From Clostridium culturomicium (GTDB lineage Bacteria > Bacillota > Clostridia > Clostridiales > Clostridiaceae), in assembly GCF_000821305.1 (NCBI RefSeq), contig NZ_CCXK01000014.1, forward strand, positions 372,001-436,000: a stretch of 64,000 bases of DNA, written 5' to 3'. A model generated the notes under the pieces. It was given only the letters and a program-made list of their open reading frames with translations, was not told the DNA's origin and did not search any database. Positions 63,082 through 64,000 of this stretch are shown here, one piece after another. The translations under genes and the position numbers were made by a program. How positions within the stretch are numbered: the stretch's first letter is position 1; every line of letters starts with the position of its first letter.

Positions 63082-64000
63082 ATTAACTCCTCCAATTCCT
63101 CACCTTTAATATTTTCTATAAGCTTAGCCATCATATATCCAACATTTTTAATGTCATCCATATTAACAGTTTCCACTGATGTATGCATATATTTAATTGG
63201 AATAGATATAAGTAACGTTGCTACCCCATTACCTCCTACTTGAATGTTCCAAGCGTCTGTTCCAGTACTTCCTGCTTCAACCTCAACTTGATATGGTATA
63301 GAATACTCCTTACAAATTTTCACTAAAAGCTTTCTAACCTTCGGATGAATATTAGGCCCTATACATATAACTCCACCATTTCCAAGCTTTGTGTCACCTT
63401 CCTTTAATCCATATCTTCCGCAATCAAAAGTTACATCTACAGCAATTCCTATATCTGGATTAATTCCATTAGTAGCTGTTTTAGCTCCTCTTATTCCAAC
63501 TTCCTCTTGAGCAGAGCATACAAAATACACATCTAAATCATGACTTATATTCCTAAGCTCTTTAGCACATCTATAAAGAGCCACAACCCCACTTCTATCA
63601 TCTACTGTTTTTACACTCACATTATTATTTAAAAGTTCTTTGTAATTACCTTTTATCGTTATATAATCCCCTGGTCTCACCAATTCTTCTAAAGCTTCTT
63701 TAGAATATCCAGTGTCAATTAGTAAAGATTCAACAGTTACAGCTTTTTGCCTATCCTCTTCTGTCATTAAGTGAGGAGGCTTGATTCCAATAATCCCAAG
63801 AAGCTTTTCTTTTCCATGAATTATTACCTCCTTAGAAACTAACGTCTTAGGATCAATTCCATTTCCTTTAAACTGTAAAAAACCATTTTCCTTTATATCT
63901 GTTACCACCATAAATATCTCATCTAAATGAGCCATTAACATGATTTTACCTTTACCCTTACCTTTTTTATGTACAATAAGGTTATTTAAATTATCAACAG
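63072..64000 (-). CDS. M42-family metallo-aminopeptidase (5' end outside window)
   Basis: The frame is open to the right edge, so the N-terminus is missing. The visible ~309 residues include DNLNNLIVHKKGKGKGKIM, His-Asp in LMAHLDEIFMV, Asp in KTVDDRSGVVAL, Glu-Glu in CSAQEEVGIRGA, Asp in IAVDVTFD and the last His in IKYMHTSVETV, so it should be active. It is the first of three M42 paralogues in the series. The ATG at 63941 is internal, not the true start. Confidence 0.92.
   Translation of the reverse strand, partial: VDNLNNLIVHKKGKGKGKIMLMAHLDEIFMVVTDIKENGFLQFKGNGIDPKTLVSKEVIIHGKEKLLGIIGIKPPHLMTEEDRQKAVTVESLLIDTGYSKEALEELVRPGDYITIKGNYKELLNNNVSVKTVDDRSGVVALYRCAKELRNISHDLDVYFVCSAQEEVGIRGAKTATNGINPDIGIAVDVTFDCGRYGLKEGDTKLGNGGVICIGPNIHPKVRKLLVKICKEYSIPYQVEVEAGSTGTDAWNIQVGGNGVATLLISIPIKYMHTSVETVNMDDIKNVGYMMAKLIENIKGEELEELICF

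Overview
The window looks like chromosome of a low-GC, spore-forming Firmicute, most likely Clostridium sensu stricto. The evidence is the strongly A+T-rich sequence, strong GGAGG-type ribosome binding sites, and gene orders typical of clostridia and bacilli: rapZ-yvcK-whiA, ftsE-ftsX-ctpB-minJ-like-uvrB-uvrA, and acpS-nnrD-gerS-like-alr-mazE-mazF. Species cannot be fixed from the sequence alone. No rRNA, tRNA or CRISPR array was seen.

Region 1 (1-4,980) is the integrase end of a prophage or integrative element. A leftward early operon (excisionase-like HTH, Cro-like XRE protein, Rha/ORF6C antirepressor and packed small genes, including a 55-aa zinc-ribbon gene) diverges from a rightward lysogeny module (XRE repressor, ImmA-like protease, tyrosine integrase). 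The integrase stop abuts tandem GGTGGCAAATC repeats next to the 3' end of rlmD, so the junction is probably there. The left end of the element lies outside the window.

Region 2 (5.0-17.2 kb) holds rlmD, a two-domain DUF1540 protein, pyk and pfkA, a free-standing lysS behind a T-box, a MarR/old-yellow-enzyme pair with twin palindromic operators, an XRE regulator, and a run of three decayed membrane-protein genes (YcxB-like). Region 3 (17.2-26.3 kb) is one long leftward operon, rapZ-yvcK-whiA-ytoI-like-Dabb-sortase D-dnaE. Region 4 (26.6-44.8 kb) has an aminotransferase, murB, uvrC, an FHA/FtsW/PBP cell-wall trio, uvrBA, a MinJ-like PDZ protein, ctpB, ftsXE and a small membrane protein. Region 5 (45-64 kb) has a split transketolase, mazEF, alr, a GerS-like protein, nnrD, acpS, a MoxR/DUF58/membrane operon, ssb, an orphan PAS kinase, a YihY protein, a nitrilase-family amidase, a 56-aa winged-helix gene, DUF2500, and three M42 peptidase paralogues. 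The first of these has lost several catalytic residues.

Two families of dispersed intergenic repeats run through the window. Family 1 is built on small hairpins of the form CCAAATC-WWA-GATTTGG plus CTCTACTGAGTAAG and GGAGTG blocks. Family 2 is A/T-rich TAGAATT-type sequence, usually close to a hairpin. The observations most worth following up are the degenerate M42 paralogue inside an M42 cluster, the family 1 repeats, the decayed membrane operon, and the regulatory elements around the element's immunity region and the MarR pair.
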